Part shown: piece after piece, positions 22,279 through 33,119 of the stretch | Layout of the letters: each line of letters starts with the position of its first letter | Position numbering within the stretch: position 1 is the stretch's first letter | Assembly: GCA_963920575.1 (NCBI GenBank) | Contig: OY986963.1 | Coordinates: forward strand, 8,470,896-8,534,895 | DNA: 64,000 nt | Source: Narthecium ossifragum | Lineage: Eukaryota > Streptophyta > Magnoliopsida > Dioscoreales > Nartheciaceae | Direction of reading: 5' to 3' | Notes under the pieces: model-generated | What the model was told of the DNA's origin: nothing | Database searches by the model: none | The model's input: the letters and a program-made list of their open reading frames with translations, nothing else | Position numbers and translations under genes: made by a program

Positions 22279-23739
22279 ATGACAGAGAGCTCGGCTCCTG
22301 TTCCCCACACCGTGCGCCAACGACCCACCGCGTCGGCGAGGCAAAGGAGGGTGCGGGAACACGAGGTGACGGAGGTTCCAGGAGATCATGTTGACCCATT
22401 GTCGGAGGCAGGATCAGGTGACGAAGCACGACCAGGTGGCGATGACTTCGATAGCAGTGGGCCTATTCCTGGAGGGCCTAAAGATGAATCACTCCTAATA
22501 GAGTTTAGGACTCACGTAACATACCGGATATGGCGTGGAGTGGTATAGTACTCAATAATAAATGTAATTTCTACTTAAGTATATGTTATTCACTATTGTT
22601 CTAACAGCTTTCATGTTTACTCATTGATGTAGGATCGCGGGCCATTGAAATGTTTGGCTCATGGGACTATAGTAAAAGATTGGGGGGGCGTTGGGACAAC
22701 CACATTCAGAGAGGCTGTGTGTGTGTCAGGACTGGGGAGCTTGCTAGATTGTACGTACAGTACAATCGGTAAGGTGTTAGTGTCGGCACTCATTGAGAGG
22801 TGGCAACCGGAGACCAACACATTTCATTTGCCATGTGGTGAAATGACCATCACACTCGCCGATGTGAGGACCATCCTGGGTATCTCCGTCACTGGACGAG
22901 CCATAGAGCTTCGCAAGATGGGGACTGAGGAAGCAGTACGACTGGTTTGTAGTCAGCTAGGAGTCTCTACGGAGAGCGCAATGGCCCAACTGCATAAGAA
23001 CAAAGGGAAGGCACTTAGACTGACATGGTTGAAAAGTGAATGTAGCATCGAGAAAGTTGGCCTAGATTGCTCAGTGAAGGCCTACTTGCTCTACTTGCTC
23101 GGCTGCACACTATTTTGTGATAAATCGGCGAGCAAGGTGCACGTGTCTTACCCTTTTGCATTGAGGGATCTGCCTGCTGTGGCCCAATACGCATGGGGAG
23201 CTGCGGCCCTAGCTTACTTGTACCGCCACTTGGGTGCCGGTAGTAGATGGGCTACGAAGCAGATGGGAGGGTACCTGACCTTGTTGGAGGTATAATATCA
23301 TCGCACATGTATGGCATGAAAATATTCTTACATTTTGTACTAATTATTTTTATGATTTGCAGGCATGGATATATGATCACTTGCCTACGATCGTGGCTCC
23401 ACACCGCGATTTGCACTATAGACCGGACCAGTCGCGCTTGTATCGCTGGATCCCGGTTAGAGATGGTGGTGATCATGCAGATAATCTGGTGGCCAAGCGT
23501 GAGGAGTTAGATGATTTGAGAGAACATCATGTGAGCTATCGTTTACTTGTGCAAGTTCTTCTAATTTCCGTATATGATATTTAGTTTAGCATATGTTGCA
23601 GGTTTTGTGGGATCCTTACCATGACGATAGGGGAGGACCATTTCCCCGCGATGACATCAGCTTTTACTATGGGACGTTGTATGGGATGGATTGTGTCGAG
23701 CCATACCATCCGGATAGGGTCCTTAGTTTACAAGGATCT
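22279..23739 (+). CDS. Plant mobile domain (PMD, MAIN-like) protein inside the MULE; C-terminus not found
   Basis: Four exons can be read, all in phase 0: 22279-22542, 22633-23289, 23363-23530 and 23602-23739 (409 codons, no internal stop). Junctions are GTG|GTATAG, TGTAG|GAT, GAG|GTATAA, TGCAG|GCA, CAT|GTGAGC, TGCAG|GTT and TCT|GTAAGT. The first exon is a variable, basic N-terminus; from RGPLKCLAHG onward the sequence is a PMD: FREAVCVSGL, LVSALIERWQPETNTFHLPCGEMTITL split by short variation, then DVRTILGISVTGRA and the LYRHLG segment. PMD proteins are encoded by transposons and by the Arabidopsis MAIN/MAIL genes; their biochemical role is unclear. After exon 4 (HPDRVLSLQG) I find no further exon before 24080, so the 3' end may be lost. 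Confidence 0.8.
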
Positions 23740-24080
23740 GTAAGTATACAAGACATGATCTCATCTACCAACACATTAACTATCCCCACATTTGTTCAAC
23801 ACATTTGTGCACCACATTATCTTCTTCAGCTTCAGTCCTGAAAGTAACATACCACTAACAAAGTAACTATCCACCACATAGAACAAGTAGTAGACAACTT
23901 TAAATGCCATGAGATAGTAACAATTACCTCTGTCAAGTACTTCATATCAACTGGCTTTCAATCATGCTGTTGTTATTGCTGCCCAAAAACAGTCTCCATC
24001 AGAACAAACAATAAAACATCTATTTCAATGGAAGATGACAGACAAGTGAGTGGCAAACAAACAGACTTTTTAATATACCT

Positions 24081-24338
24081 TTATGTTGTCAAGCTATGTG
24101 GACTCATGTCGATTTCAATTGTTTCCCTCGTGGCAACACCTTCACCCTTGATCTCCATGAAATGCTTGATTTGCTTATCATAGATGTCCCAACCCTTGGC
24201 ACATTCTTTTCTGTTCCGAATCCAGCTCCTAGCTATAGGTGGGATGGGACATCCAGGGTGCATGTACAGCATGACAAAGTGTCCACCATTCACGAAACCA
24301 ATCACGATGATCTTCCGCATAAGTGCCGGCTGTGGAGA
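24081..24338 (-). pseudogene. C-terminal exon piece of the MULE-OTU gene, separated by a solo LTR
   Basis: On the minus strand this open frame contains VIGFVNGGHFVML, the OTU segment with the catalytic histidine, followed by a basic tail, and stops at 24081. Removing the solo LTR together with one copy of the 5-bp target duplication puts it in frame with the exon at 25887-27214. It is therefore the original end of the transposase-OTU protein, not a separate gene. Confidence 0.8.
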
Positions 24339-25886
24339 TGATAACACGTGAAAAGTGCACAAATCGCCCCTTTAACTAGGTCCTGTTAGCCTCCGAGCAT
24401 TACTATTTTGATTGTCTTTTCCCCATTTCAGGCTTAAGGACCCTCAGTGAAGATTAGATCAAGTTTGGTGCTAAAACGAACAAATAAAGAACCTGCGAAG
24501 TCAAAGGAGCAAATGTGGGCCATCTTTGAAGATTAAACTGTACCTTCTTAGGAAGAATCAGATGATGTGCTATATATGGTTGGAAAGCTCTTGAAGTCTA
24601 GATTCCAGAACTTTTTACGGTTTGTAATTTGGAGTTTTCTAGAGGAAGATATGCTATTTTTAGTACAGAGGTGCAGGAGAAGCAGTTACGAAAAATAAAG
24701 GGGTGAGATCTAATCCGAGTTAGGGTTTGATTGAGGCCTATAAATAGACCTTGTGAGAGGATTTTTGGCAGCCACCTAAGGACGAATTTTCCTCTCCTCC
24801 TGGGTGTTTCCTTGGTTCTTCTTCCTCCATAAACATTAGGGTTAGGTCTTGAAGATAGATCCATGGCGGGAGCGCGTCATCAACCTTCCCTGATGGATCG
24901 TTTCTTCAAGATGAGTAGCTAAATCTTTATTCTAGGAAATTCTATGATGTAATAGGAAGTTTATTTCGGTTTTCCTATGGATCAGAGCATGTAATTTATG
25001 ATGGTTTAATGGATTAAATTCGGATTTTATATATCTATTGGTCATATTTCTTATGGTGAATGTATTGTTTGCTCTTTATGTCCTAATTTCGGTCTGTCTT
25101 GTCTCAGTTTTTCCGTGGGTTTACAGCCGGATTTTGTGAAAACTCAAAACATAAAAGTTGTAGATGTCTGTCTTAGCTTTCCAACGAATCTTGAATCGCC
25201 TCGTTTCGAGTTTGGATGTGAAAGTTATGCTGAGATTACGCTCGCTGGTTTTGAGCATTGCATGTTAGAGGCTAGGATTAGGACTTGTTCAACTTGCTTT
25301 CATGCTAGAACCATGCTAGATCTTTGGATTGGATTCTAAACCCTAGCTTATGATTGTAGGAGTGCTAGAACCACTGTCTTAATGCTAGAACCATTAAGAC
25401 CTATGATTGTAACCTACGATTCATTCTTTATCTTTATCGATTAGGCGATCTCAAAGTGTTAGAACCACTTTGATTATTTTCATACCAATTATCCGCTGAT
25501 TTGTTCTTCATTCCGACATAGGCTTCTAATGAATCTATGTTGAGTGATAGTGGACCTAGCCGATCTTCAATCAACCCTAGAAAACCATCTTGAACTTATT
25601 GAATTGCTCTTATCCTAGGAATGCCTATATAGCTCTCGATTACGGATTAGAACTTCCTAGCCTTTTTTCTATTGTTATTCTCCCAATTTAGTTTAAAAGA
25701 CCAACTATCATCTATCTTAACTTTTGATTTAGAACTATGCACGGTAATTAGGCTTAATCCTGTTTTCCCTGTGGACCGACTCGGACTTGCTACTATCTAC
25801 CCATAAAGTAGTTAGTTAGTAGTTTGATTATAAATTTCTAATTTTGGCGTCCTTGTTAAGGTAACGACACTTTTCAAGGCGTGTCA
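24339..25886. mobile_element. Solo LTR related to the Athila-type LTR, 1548 bp, inside the MULE-OTU gene
   Basis: It begins TGATAACACG and ends GGCGTGTCA, flanked by GGAGA (24334-24338) and GGAGG (25887-25891), a 5-bp duplication with one difference. The stretch 24545-24655 is clearly similar to 9515-9600 of the Athila-type LTR (ATATATGGTTGGAAAGCTC and following), and TATAAATA lies at 24739-24746. It lacks the GATCGATC array. No internal region remains. Confidence 0.82.
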
Positions 25887-27518
25887 GGAGGGCTCCGAAG
25901 CGGCAGGAAAGTCAAGCACTGAGCGACTGAAATGTGAACTAAGACAACATCGTAGCGAGATGCTATGATAGGTCCCATATCTGGCATGGTCATCCACCCA
26001 TCAGTAAGAGGGCAGTCCTCATAATAAGACAACATGTCGGCAAGCTCTGCAACTCTTGCCTCACCCTCTCCGTACACGCTACAGTACTCAGCAGAGAATG
26101 CCATCAATTCATACCCGAGATCCTTCCGCACCTGTAGCCAATTATCTTCGCCGAAGCCCATCAGCCCGGCTATTGCCCTAAAGCCACAATTACCGTCAGC
26201 TTTAACATCACGTACATGCTGTATATATGGCCGCAACCCTTCAGGAAACTGAGACAAGTAAGACTCACGGCATGTAGTAGAAGCTACACTGGCACGAGTG
26301 CGAATCACTCTATCCATAAGCCTCTTCTCCTTCTTTGCCTTCACACTGGTCCTCTCAGTAGAGTTAGGTGCCACCTTAGCCGGAGTAAAAGCCACTTCCG
26401 GGGAGTTGTTGTCCTTGCTGTCATTGAGTGAAGGGGCATACTCGAATCCAGATGGGTGGCGTCGGGTGGATATTGTCAGCTTCTTTTCCTTTGGGCGACC
26501 CCGTGTCCTCATGTTCACCTCTGGCTCCGCTAATTGAGTACACTGTGGGTCTTCCAATTCCATCAGCTTCTTCAATAATTGTGCCTTCCCATTGTCATCC
26601 AATGCATCAAACCGTGCATCTATATGTGCCAGTGTACCTTTGCATGAGAGGCTTGATTCTGCCTTAGAAGTCGTCGTAGGCAGTACATCGAGCTTCTTCC
26701 AATAATGATATATACTAGTCAGTGGTACAGCCCTGCCTTCTCGCATGTACTCTGCAATCTCATGGGCACATAGCAAACCATGGGTGCGCTTGACCTGGCA
26801 GCCGCAAGCATGCGCATCCGGGCCAATATCCTCTGCTCGCTTAGCCTCTGCATACACAATATCGAGCGCGTTCCTGGAGATGAAACCCCTCAACTCTCGG
26901 AAAATCGCTGGCCTAAAATGATGCTGCACAATGTACTTGCTCTTCTCAAAAGAAGCAAGGATCTTCGTGTGCTGGAGCTCGAGCAGTGCATGGATCGTGG
27001 CCCAGGAGGTGTCAAAACTGCAATTCGATGCCCCCAAATGCCTCTTCAATTTTGCATGTGCACTCTCAACTCGATTTGTAGTAACATTATCGAAGTGCAT
27101 ATATTTATCTGTCCAAGCACTCACAAATAATTCCTTGTATTTAAGTAGCCAGGACTCCTTGACATAATCAACCGCACTTGGGTAGCCGCAGAAAGACTTC
27201 TCCATTGACTCCACATGTTGAAAAATTGGTTCTCAGACTCAGAACTAACAATCATCTCCCATCTCACCAAAAAAGATTTCCACTTCTCGTTTGTCCCGAA
27301 CATTTTCTTACAGTTGGTTGTTATATTCCTGTTGATATGCCACCTACATAGCATGTTTTTCGCGGCAGGAAACACAGACTGCACAGCCTTCATCAAACCC
27401 AAGTCCCTATCGGTCAAAACAACTCGGGGCAGCATGCAACCCTCTAACAATGAATTCAACTTCTCCATGGCCCACTGGTAGGTTCCCTCCCTCTCGGACT
27501 CAATATACGCAAACGCGC
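25887..27518 (-). pseudogene. MULE transposase core, SWIM finger and OTU domain (main exon, frameshifted)
   Basis: The exon starts at 27518 after TTTGCAG. It carries the second part of the MULE transposase DDE core: Asp in VVLTDRDLGLMKAV with a following CRWHINRN, and Glu in NRVESAHAKLK. The frame shifts by one base near 27195-27210, between NMWSQW and FCGYPSAVDY; both frames overlap from 27121 to 27214. After the shift come a SWIM zinc finger (CGCQVKRTHGLLCAH) and, after a low-complexity linker, an OTU cysteine-protease domain starting with DVKADGNCGFRA, whose Cys is the expected nucleophile. The histidine lies beyond the solo LTR. OTU domains remove ubiquitin; their role in a transposon is unknown. 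Confidence 0.85.
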
Positions 27519-28952
27519 CTGCAAATGTCATGCATGTAGAAAAAATAGTTAACCATTAAATCAATCCTGCTCGATCACAGAGTGACTAATAGCAAATTAT
27601 TACAAAATCATATTACCTGTGGACGTCACTCCAACCATCTCGAGCAATGGAAGACGGTACTTGTTAGTTTTGTATGTACAATTCATAATCAGCAGCTCTG
27701 GAAAGGCACGCAATAGCTCTATCGACGACGGGTGTGCCCAGAATATGCTTCGGACAGACGATGTGTCATCACTGCTCGTGTGCCACTCAGTATAACCAGC
27801 ATCATTTAGATGGCCCAAGAGCAGCTGCATCTCTGACCTACCGGCTTTCTCGATTACTCTATATGCTTCTGTCTTGCATTATAAATATGTCTCATAGTCG
27901 AGACATTCTGCTCATTCCTCTGCTTCAGGGTATTCAAGATCATCCTCGGTTTGACTAGAATCTTGGACATGTCAACTAAAATATGTTCTTCCTCTGAAGA
28001 TAATCTCCCTGCATATGAATGACCCTCAAGATGAAGGGCAGATGGGTGGTTATGCACACCACATTCCACCCTGATCATCCACTCATCATCTGATGCTAGC
28101 TTCACTCCCCGGATTTTGAAGGGGCAGTCACATTTCTTAGTGCCACAACCTTTCTTCTTCTTGGCCAAAGCCTTGGTCTTATTATCAGATTTTCTCCAAT
28201 GGGTCGAGTCCCTATACATGCCACTTCTCTCACATGCTAATGTCAGCCTTGGCTTTCTACCAGATCCACCTGCCTCTGAGTTTTTGATCACTATGACTAA
28301 CCCATGCTGCCTACCCACTTCTTGAGTCCACTGAATTAGGGTCTCTCGATTATGGAATATTTGTACGCATGTGTTAGAAGACAGTTAGTTGCCTACAGAA
28401 AAAAAATTCCCTCAAAGTCTAATATATGAAGAAAAAGAACACGGTCATATGCATACCATGTTAGTCGTGAACTGCGACGTGTAATCCATAACAATGGCAT
28501 CTCCAACACCACTGCCAGCAGTGGAAGCATAGTCCTGTCATCATAACACAATCAATATCACAATTATGCTGATTTCGGTCTTAAAAAACCGATAAATTCC
28601 GCTATATGAAACCGAATATAAGAAAAATTTTCGATTTTAAGTAACCGAAATACAATGTTCAGCTTTATTTAACCGATCTTTGTGTAACATATCGGTTTCA
28701 AAAAGCCGATAATTAACTAAACTTGCCGGTTTTTCGGGACCGATAAGTATAAACTTGTTCGGCTACGTAAAGTCGATACCTAAGACAACAATCAGTCTGG
28801 TTTGACCGATCAAGACGCGATCCTTCCGGTTAAAAAAAAGGGCAAAAAACACGTAGAAGAGACAAACATGATACCTTTAGATGGCTCGGCGTTCCGCTCG
28901 TGTGTTTTGGGCCGTGTTCTGGGGATGATTGCTCTTCTGATTCCGAATCCAT
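27519..28952 (-). pseudogene. 5' exons of the MULE-OTU transposase gene
   Basis: Predicted exon 1 is 28952-28875 (26 codons, starts MDSESEEQSS, donor AAAG|GTATCA). Exon 2 is 28534-28457 (26 codons, ending ATG|GTATGC). Exon 3 runs from about 28375 to 27617 and holds a WRKY-GCM1/FAR1-like zinc finger (CERSGMYRDS, CDCPFKIRG, HNHPS) and the start of the transposase core. Its 3' splice signal looks changed, with an A where the final G of TACAG would be. There is a one-base frameshift near 27855. The first catalytic Asp of the core, expected in MDCTYKTNKY, is Asn here (codon AAT). Exon 3 ends CCACAG|GTAATA. The gene as read would not give an active transposase. Confidence 0.75.
28575..28809. promoter_or_regulatory. 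Right TCGG-N10-CCGA array (8 units) in transposase intron 1
   Basis: Units of two 4-bp half-sites with exactly 10 bp between them start at 28575, 28598, 28631, 28659, 28692, 28726, 28759 and 28792. Those at 28575 and 28692 are perfect TCGG...CCGA; the others have one changed base in one half-site. The steps are 23, 33, 28, 33, 34, 33 and 33 bp. The array mirrors the left one, 551-785 bp from the right end of the MULE. Confidence 0.82.
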
Positions 28953-29324
28953 CTTCACGTCACCGCGAGTGTTGCAAAGAAGACTGAACTATATGTGTTG
29001 TAGCTATGGAATGCGTCCTCGTGTTGCGTTCGGAGTGCTACATATGCTTCGGTTCGAGGCAGAAGATGGAGACAGTTTGGTGAGGACAGCCGTAGGAGAC
29101 ATTGAGTGAAGTTTGAGGTTGGAGGGAGGATATAGACGATGATGGCAATGTTTAAGGTATGAAGTTTGTGGTGTGGTGCACATAGGAAAATTAATAGTGT
29201 TAATAAGTTTAGTTAATTAGCTTGAATAGGCTAGCAGGTTTAGTTAAACGAGGGTGTTAATCGAGGGTAGTTTGGTCAACTAACGCTAGGGGTATATTGG
29301 GTAATAAAATTAAATGTTTTAGGT

Positions 29325-29360
29325 GGTGCACATATAATTTGAGGTGGTGCATATAAAACC
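29325..29360 (-). repeat. Right terminal inverted repeat of the MULE
   Basis: Read on the minus strand it begins GGTTTTATATGCACCACC, matching the left end. GGTGCACA-type motifs continue inward near 29175. Confidence 0.8.
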
Positions 29361-29589
29361 ACAAAACTTTAATGAAATAGCCCTAGGATTTAAGAGATGA
29401 CTTTTTTCTTGTCGAGAAAATACTAATTGGACATATTCCTATCAAAATCAGCAGCATCAACACCATGAAATTTCTCCAATAGCATTGACATATTGGGCTA
29501 CAAAATAAATAGTATTATAACACACAACTTTGAAAGTTCAGACAGTCAAGAAGCATCATAATTAAGAAGAAAGACTACAATTGAGGGTA

Positions 29590-30938
29590 TATAGGTCGTG
29601 TCGTTTTTCCAAGATCGAGTGCTAAGAATAGTTGTTGATACGTTCCCAACGTGGTCCCCAGGCATGGAAATCCTGCTGGGTAAGGGTGATTCTGCATGTT
29701 ACTGTTGTTAGTGGGTCCAACCCACTATGGGTTTAAGTGCCCGTGTGCCTCTCACGTGAGGTGTGTGTGGGTATTTTAAAAAAGGGTGAAAACCCTAGAT
29801 GTAAGGTGAAGCGAATGAGACCCAACCGTCACCAACAAAGAGAGGAGAGTTGCAGAACTTTTCATGTTGCGCAACAGACTTCCAGGCAGCAATCGGAGGT
29901 TCATCCACCGTCTGATTGGGCTGAAATTTTGTGGAGACATTCAGGACTCTAGGAACTAAAATCTAAAAAGTGGGTTTTGGATTTGAAGCTTCCTAAGAAC
30001 AGTTATAGCACTCTTGAACAGTACCTACAAATTTGGTGAGATCCTTCCTCTTTCTTTGTTGAGATTTGTTGCTGAGGATTATTCCTTGATGATAAACTTG
30101 TTGTAGCCTCTAGTTTTGACTAGAGAAGATCTTGTACTCCCATTATAGTTGATTATAGTGGAGATCTTCATGGACTACGGTCCCGTGGTTTTTTTTCTTC
30201 TCACCCTGAGGAGATTTTTTCCACGTTAAAATTGTCTTGTGTTCTTTGTGCGTGCTTGCGGGTTATTTTTAATTATGCTTTGAGTTGTTGGTTTGATCTA
30301 GATTCACACAGGAAGGGTGAAAGGTTTATTCCGCCGGACTGGTCATTCCCTTAACAACTGTTCCGCTGCCTCTCATGGTAATATGTTCAAGAGAGAGGTT
30401 TCATGACAGGAGCCCTTGGGACATCGATGGGTTATGTGACCCTTGGCATAGGCTTAGACGGAGAAACGACACTGTTGTTGTTTCCTCCCTTTGTTTGTGA
30501 CGTAGAGTAGAACCCTACTGAGCTTTGTTGTTTACTCCTACCTGGGTTGCGTGTGCAGGTGCATACGCTAGCTCTCCTACTGTAGCTCCAACTGGACAGA
30601 CCTTTGACAGCGCATCGACTTCAGGAGGTGCTTGAGGATCCTGAGGGCCCAGTTATACTTCTACAGATTTTGTTGTACAATTATAATTTGAGGATTGTAT
30701 TAAATGTATAATTTCCTTCATTAAGGAATTTGTTGTATCTATTGCTTAATTGAGGAACAATTGTACTTTTAAATATTGTATCATACAATAGTGAATTAAT
30801 AGATTACAGTTTTACCCTCATATTAGTTTTGTTCAAATTAACTCTAATTTTTGTAATGTATCGCACCAGATTGGAAGTAAACATGTTTAGGTCCCTCACG
30901 TCCCGGCCCGGATGGGTTTTCTAGGTCGGGGTGTGACA
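29590..30938. mobile_element. LTR fragment, family 2, truncated at its 5' side
   Basis: From about 29590 the sequence is alignable with 38420-39111: GGTCCCCAGGCA, TGCTGGGTAAGGGTGAT, TAGAGTAGAACCCTACTGAG and the end GGTCGGGGTGTGACA are shared. The segment is interrupted by the solo LTR at 29706-30356. The 5' part of the LTR, including any palindrome array, is missing. The stretch 29361-29589 holds nothing I recognise. Confidence 0.7.
29706..30356. mobile_element. Solo LTR (probably Copia), 651 bp, nested in a family 2 LTR
   Basis: It begins TGTTAGTGGG and ends CCCTTAACA, with the 5-bp target duplication ACTGT at 29701-29705 and 30357-30361. The interrupted host LTR is continuous on both sides. 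There is no internal region. Confidence 0.85.
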
Positions 30939-31455
30939 ATTTATCACTGTAATTTTTCACCCCATTTACCATCATACCAAACACACCCTAAATGAAATGG
31001 CCTTGTTTAAAGTGAAAACTAGATATCCATAGTGACACCATTAATAACACTTATCCGGTGTTTCCTTGAATGAATTGCATGTTTTATTTTGAAAAGCGAC
31101 CGAAAAGTGGGACGTAAGTGCCAATCATCAACAATCATATGTTCTATACAATGATTATCATAGTTTAATTAGTAGAGAAAGAAAACAAACACAAATCTTG
31201 AAGCTTGTTAGATTATGTTTATATAAACTTGTCCTCACCCGTAGGGCTTTCAGGTCAAGTGATTCGACTTCTTTCATGGTATCAGAGTAGATGTTCCAAG
31301 TTCGTACACTGTGTAACACATTGCGCTGCCGCTTTTGTAATTAAATATTCATATATGAGGGCTCATGAACATTTGAGCCCACACGTGTTTAATGTAGAAA
31401 AAATATGTTCCTCTATCCTTAATTTGACAAGTACATACTAACCATTCCAAACTAA
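30939..31455. other. Intergenic
   Basis: No gene recognised. A short run near 30945-30990 (CACCCCATTTACCATCATACCAAACACACCC in pieces) resembles the right end of the MITE-like element at 2171 and may be an element end. Confidence 0.3.
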
Positions 31456-32895
31456 TCTTCTTCTTTTTTGATGAGATGAGCCCGTAGGCTAAGTGGTTAC
31501 AAAATGGTATTATAACATGGTCCTAGGTCAGACTGACTAGCAGCGTAAACCCACTGTCAATGGACCAGTTAAAACTTCTCCCCAACCGACGGCAACGCCA
31601 GGCAATATCATCTGCTACCGTATTACAATCTCTGGAAATAAATAGGAAGAAAACAATGTCAAAATGAAGCACCGATGCCCAGATCTGTCTAACGACACCT
31701 TCCAAGTTCGATGACCATCATCTCAACCCATTTAGGATTTGAATGGCAACGAAGGATTTCGATTCTAAGATCAACCTCTTCACAGCAAGGGATGCTGCCC
31801 TCTTCGATGCTTCAAGCAGAGCGAGGAGCTCACCGTGCAGAGCAAACTATTCATTGACTAGTTTCCCTATAACCCATTGCACCTCCCTTGTATTTGACAG
31901 GGCTACGACACCAACGGCAGAAGAAGGATAAACGAGGCATCCAATTGGAGTACCTAGCAATTCATTGAAGACTTGTGTCCCTCCTTATCCTCCCAATGGG
32001 GACCTCATCCTAAAAACTCATGCGCTAACCTCCTGGCTCTGCTCACCAAAGCTTTTGCAGACCCTTTGATTCACCGAAGATTCTATTATTCCTATCCTTC
32101 CACAAAAGCTTGGCACGTTTGGAATTTTCATTCCTAGCACCACCAGTAACAAAGTCCAAAACTATGCCTGGATCCCACGTTGGCAGCATGAAGTCCTCTT
32201 TCTCAGCAAGTAGGGAGAAGACTCTAACGGCAAAAGGACATTCAACTAAAGCATGCTCAATAGTTTCCGGTCCTCCATTGCATCGAGGGCATTCCTTCTC
32301 CGACGTTAGGCGTTGCTTCCAAAGAACATCACGAACATGTAGCTTTCTATGTGCAACACGCCATAGGAAATGTCTAAGTCTCGGGCCAATAGGGGAATGC
32401 CAAACCTTGGTCCAGCTATCCTCATTCTCCAAGCACCGTCGAGGGATGTGATCCAGAACCTCCGCAAAGTAAACAGATGCTGAGCTCACACGCCCTGAAG
32501 AGTTAAGAGGCCAGTGGCATCTATCCTCACTTCCTCTTGTGATCACCAATGGTACGACAAGATCAATCAGAGAGGGATGAAATATCGCCCAGAGTGTTTC
32601 TAAGTTCGAGTCCCCGCCACACTGCAGATCACCCACCACAACGAACTCAAGCCCGGCGTAAATGTTGAAGAGGGTCGGGCATCTGGATAGGGGGAGCTAT
32701 GACAACCAGGCATCGAATACAATGTTAATGCGACTCTGGTAACCAGGAGACCATAGGAGCCTCTTCCGTAGAGCATCAGCGGCAAGGCAGGCGTATCTCT
32801 AGAGAGAAGAACCCGATCTCCCATCCCTACATGTGGGCAACTACTCCTTCCATTGATACTTGGCTTTAGTGACCTCCTTCCATACATTATATGTA
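31456..32895 (-). pseudogene. LINE (L1-type) 3' half: zf-RVT and RNase H, broken
   Basis: On the minus strand, 32639-32043 encodes the zf-RVT region that follows plant LINE reverse transcriptases (WHSPIGPRLRHFLWRVAHRK, CPRCNGGPETIEHALVECPF in pieces). Upstream, to about 32895, a second frame shows the CRDGRSGSSLSRDTP segment, so there is a frameshift near 32640. Downstream, 32040-31523 encodes an RNase H-like segment (ALHGELLALLEASKRA, SRDCNTVADDIAWRCRR) with further breaks. The element ends at 31456-31470 in an A-rich tail. The reverse transcriptase core is absent, as expected for a 5'-truncated copy. Confidence 0.75.
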
Positions 32896-33119
32896 GGATC
32901 CATTTGTTGCTACTTGCTATAAAATAACAACCAAAAGTAAATCTGAAGAAAAGAAAACCATGTCGGTATATGTCTTGAAAATATCCATATATGACAACTA
33001 CTATTCTAACTTTTGCCATTCAGCATGATAAAACAATTGATCCATCACAAACGTCCATATGAGATTTGATGCAATGGTTGAAATTCATTACCACATGACC
33101 GAGAAGAAGATACAAAATA

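Larger units (their letters stand above)
21452..29360. mobile_element. Mutator-like element (MULE) carrying a plant-mobile-domain gene and a MULE-OTU transposase gene
   Basis: The ends form an inverted repeat: the first 36 bases (GGTTTTATATGCACCACC...) match the complement of the last 36 at 33 positions. Copies of GTGCACCAC continue inward at both ends. Inside are a plus-strand plant mobile domain (PMD) gene (22279-23739) and a converging minus-strand MULE transposase gene (28952 to 24081) that ends in an OTU domain. A solo LTR (24339-25886) inserted later; without it the element would be about 6.4 kb. A clean 9-bp target duplication is not visible. Symmetric TCGG-N10-CCGA arrays lie about 0.5-0.8 kb inside each end. 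The transposase gene is damaged, so this copy is probably immobile. Confidence 0.85.

Noticed and set aside
25874..27214. OTU domain as a host deubiquitinase gene
   Set aside because: The domain is in frame behind MULE transposase and SWIM sequence and lies within the MULE ends, so it belongs to the transposon.
21440..29370. CACTA transposon instead of MULE
   Set aside because: The ends do not begin CACTA and the encoded transposase is of the MULE type with a SWIM finger.
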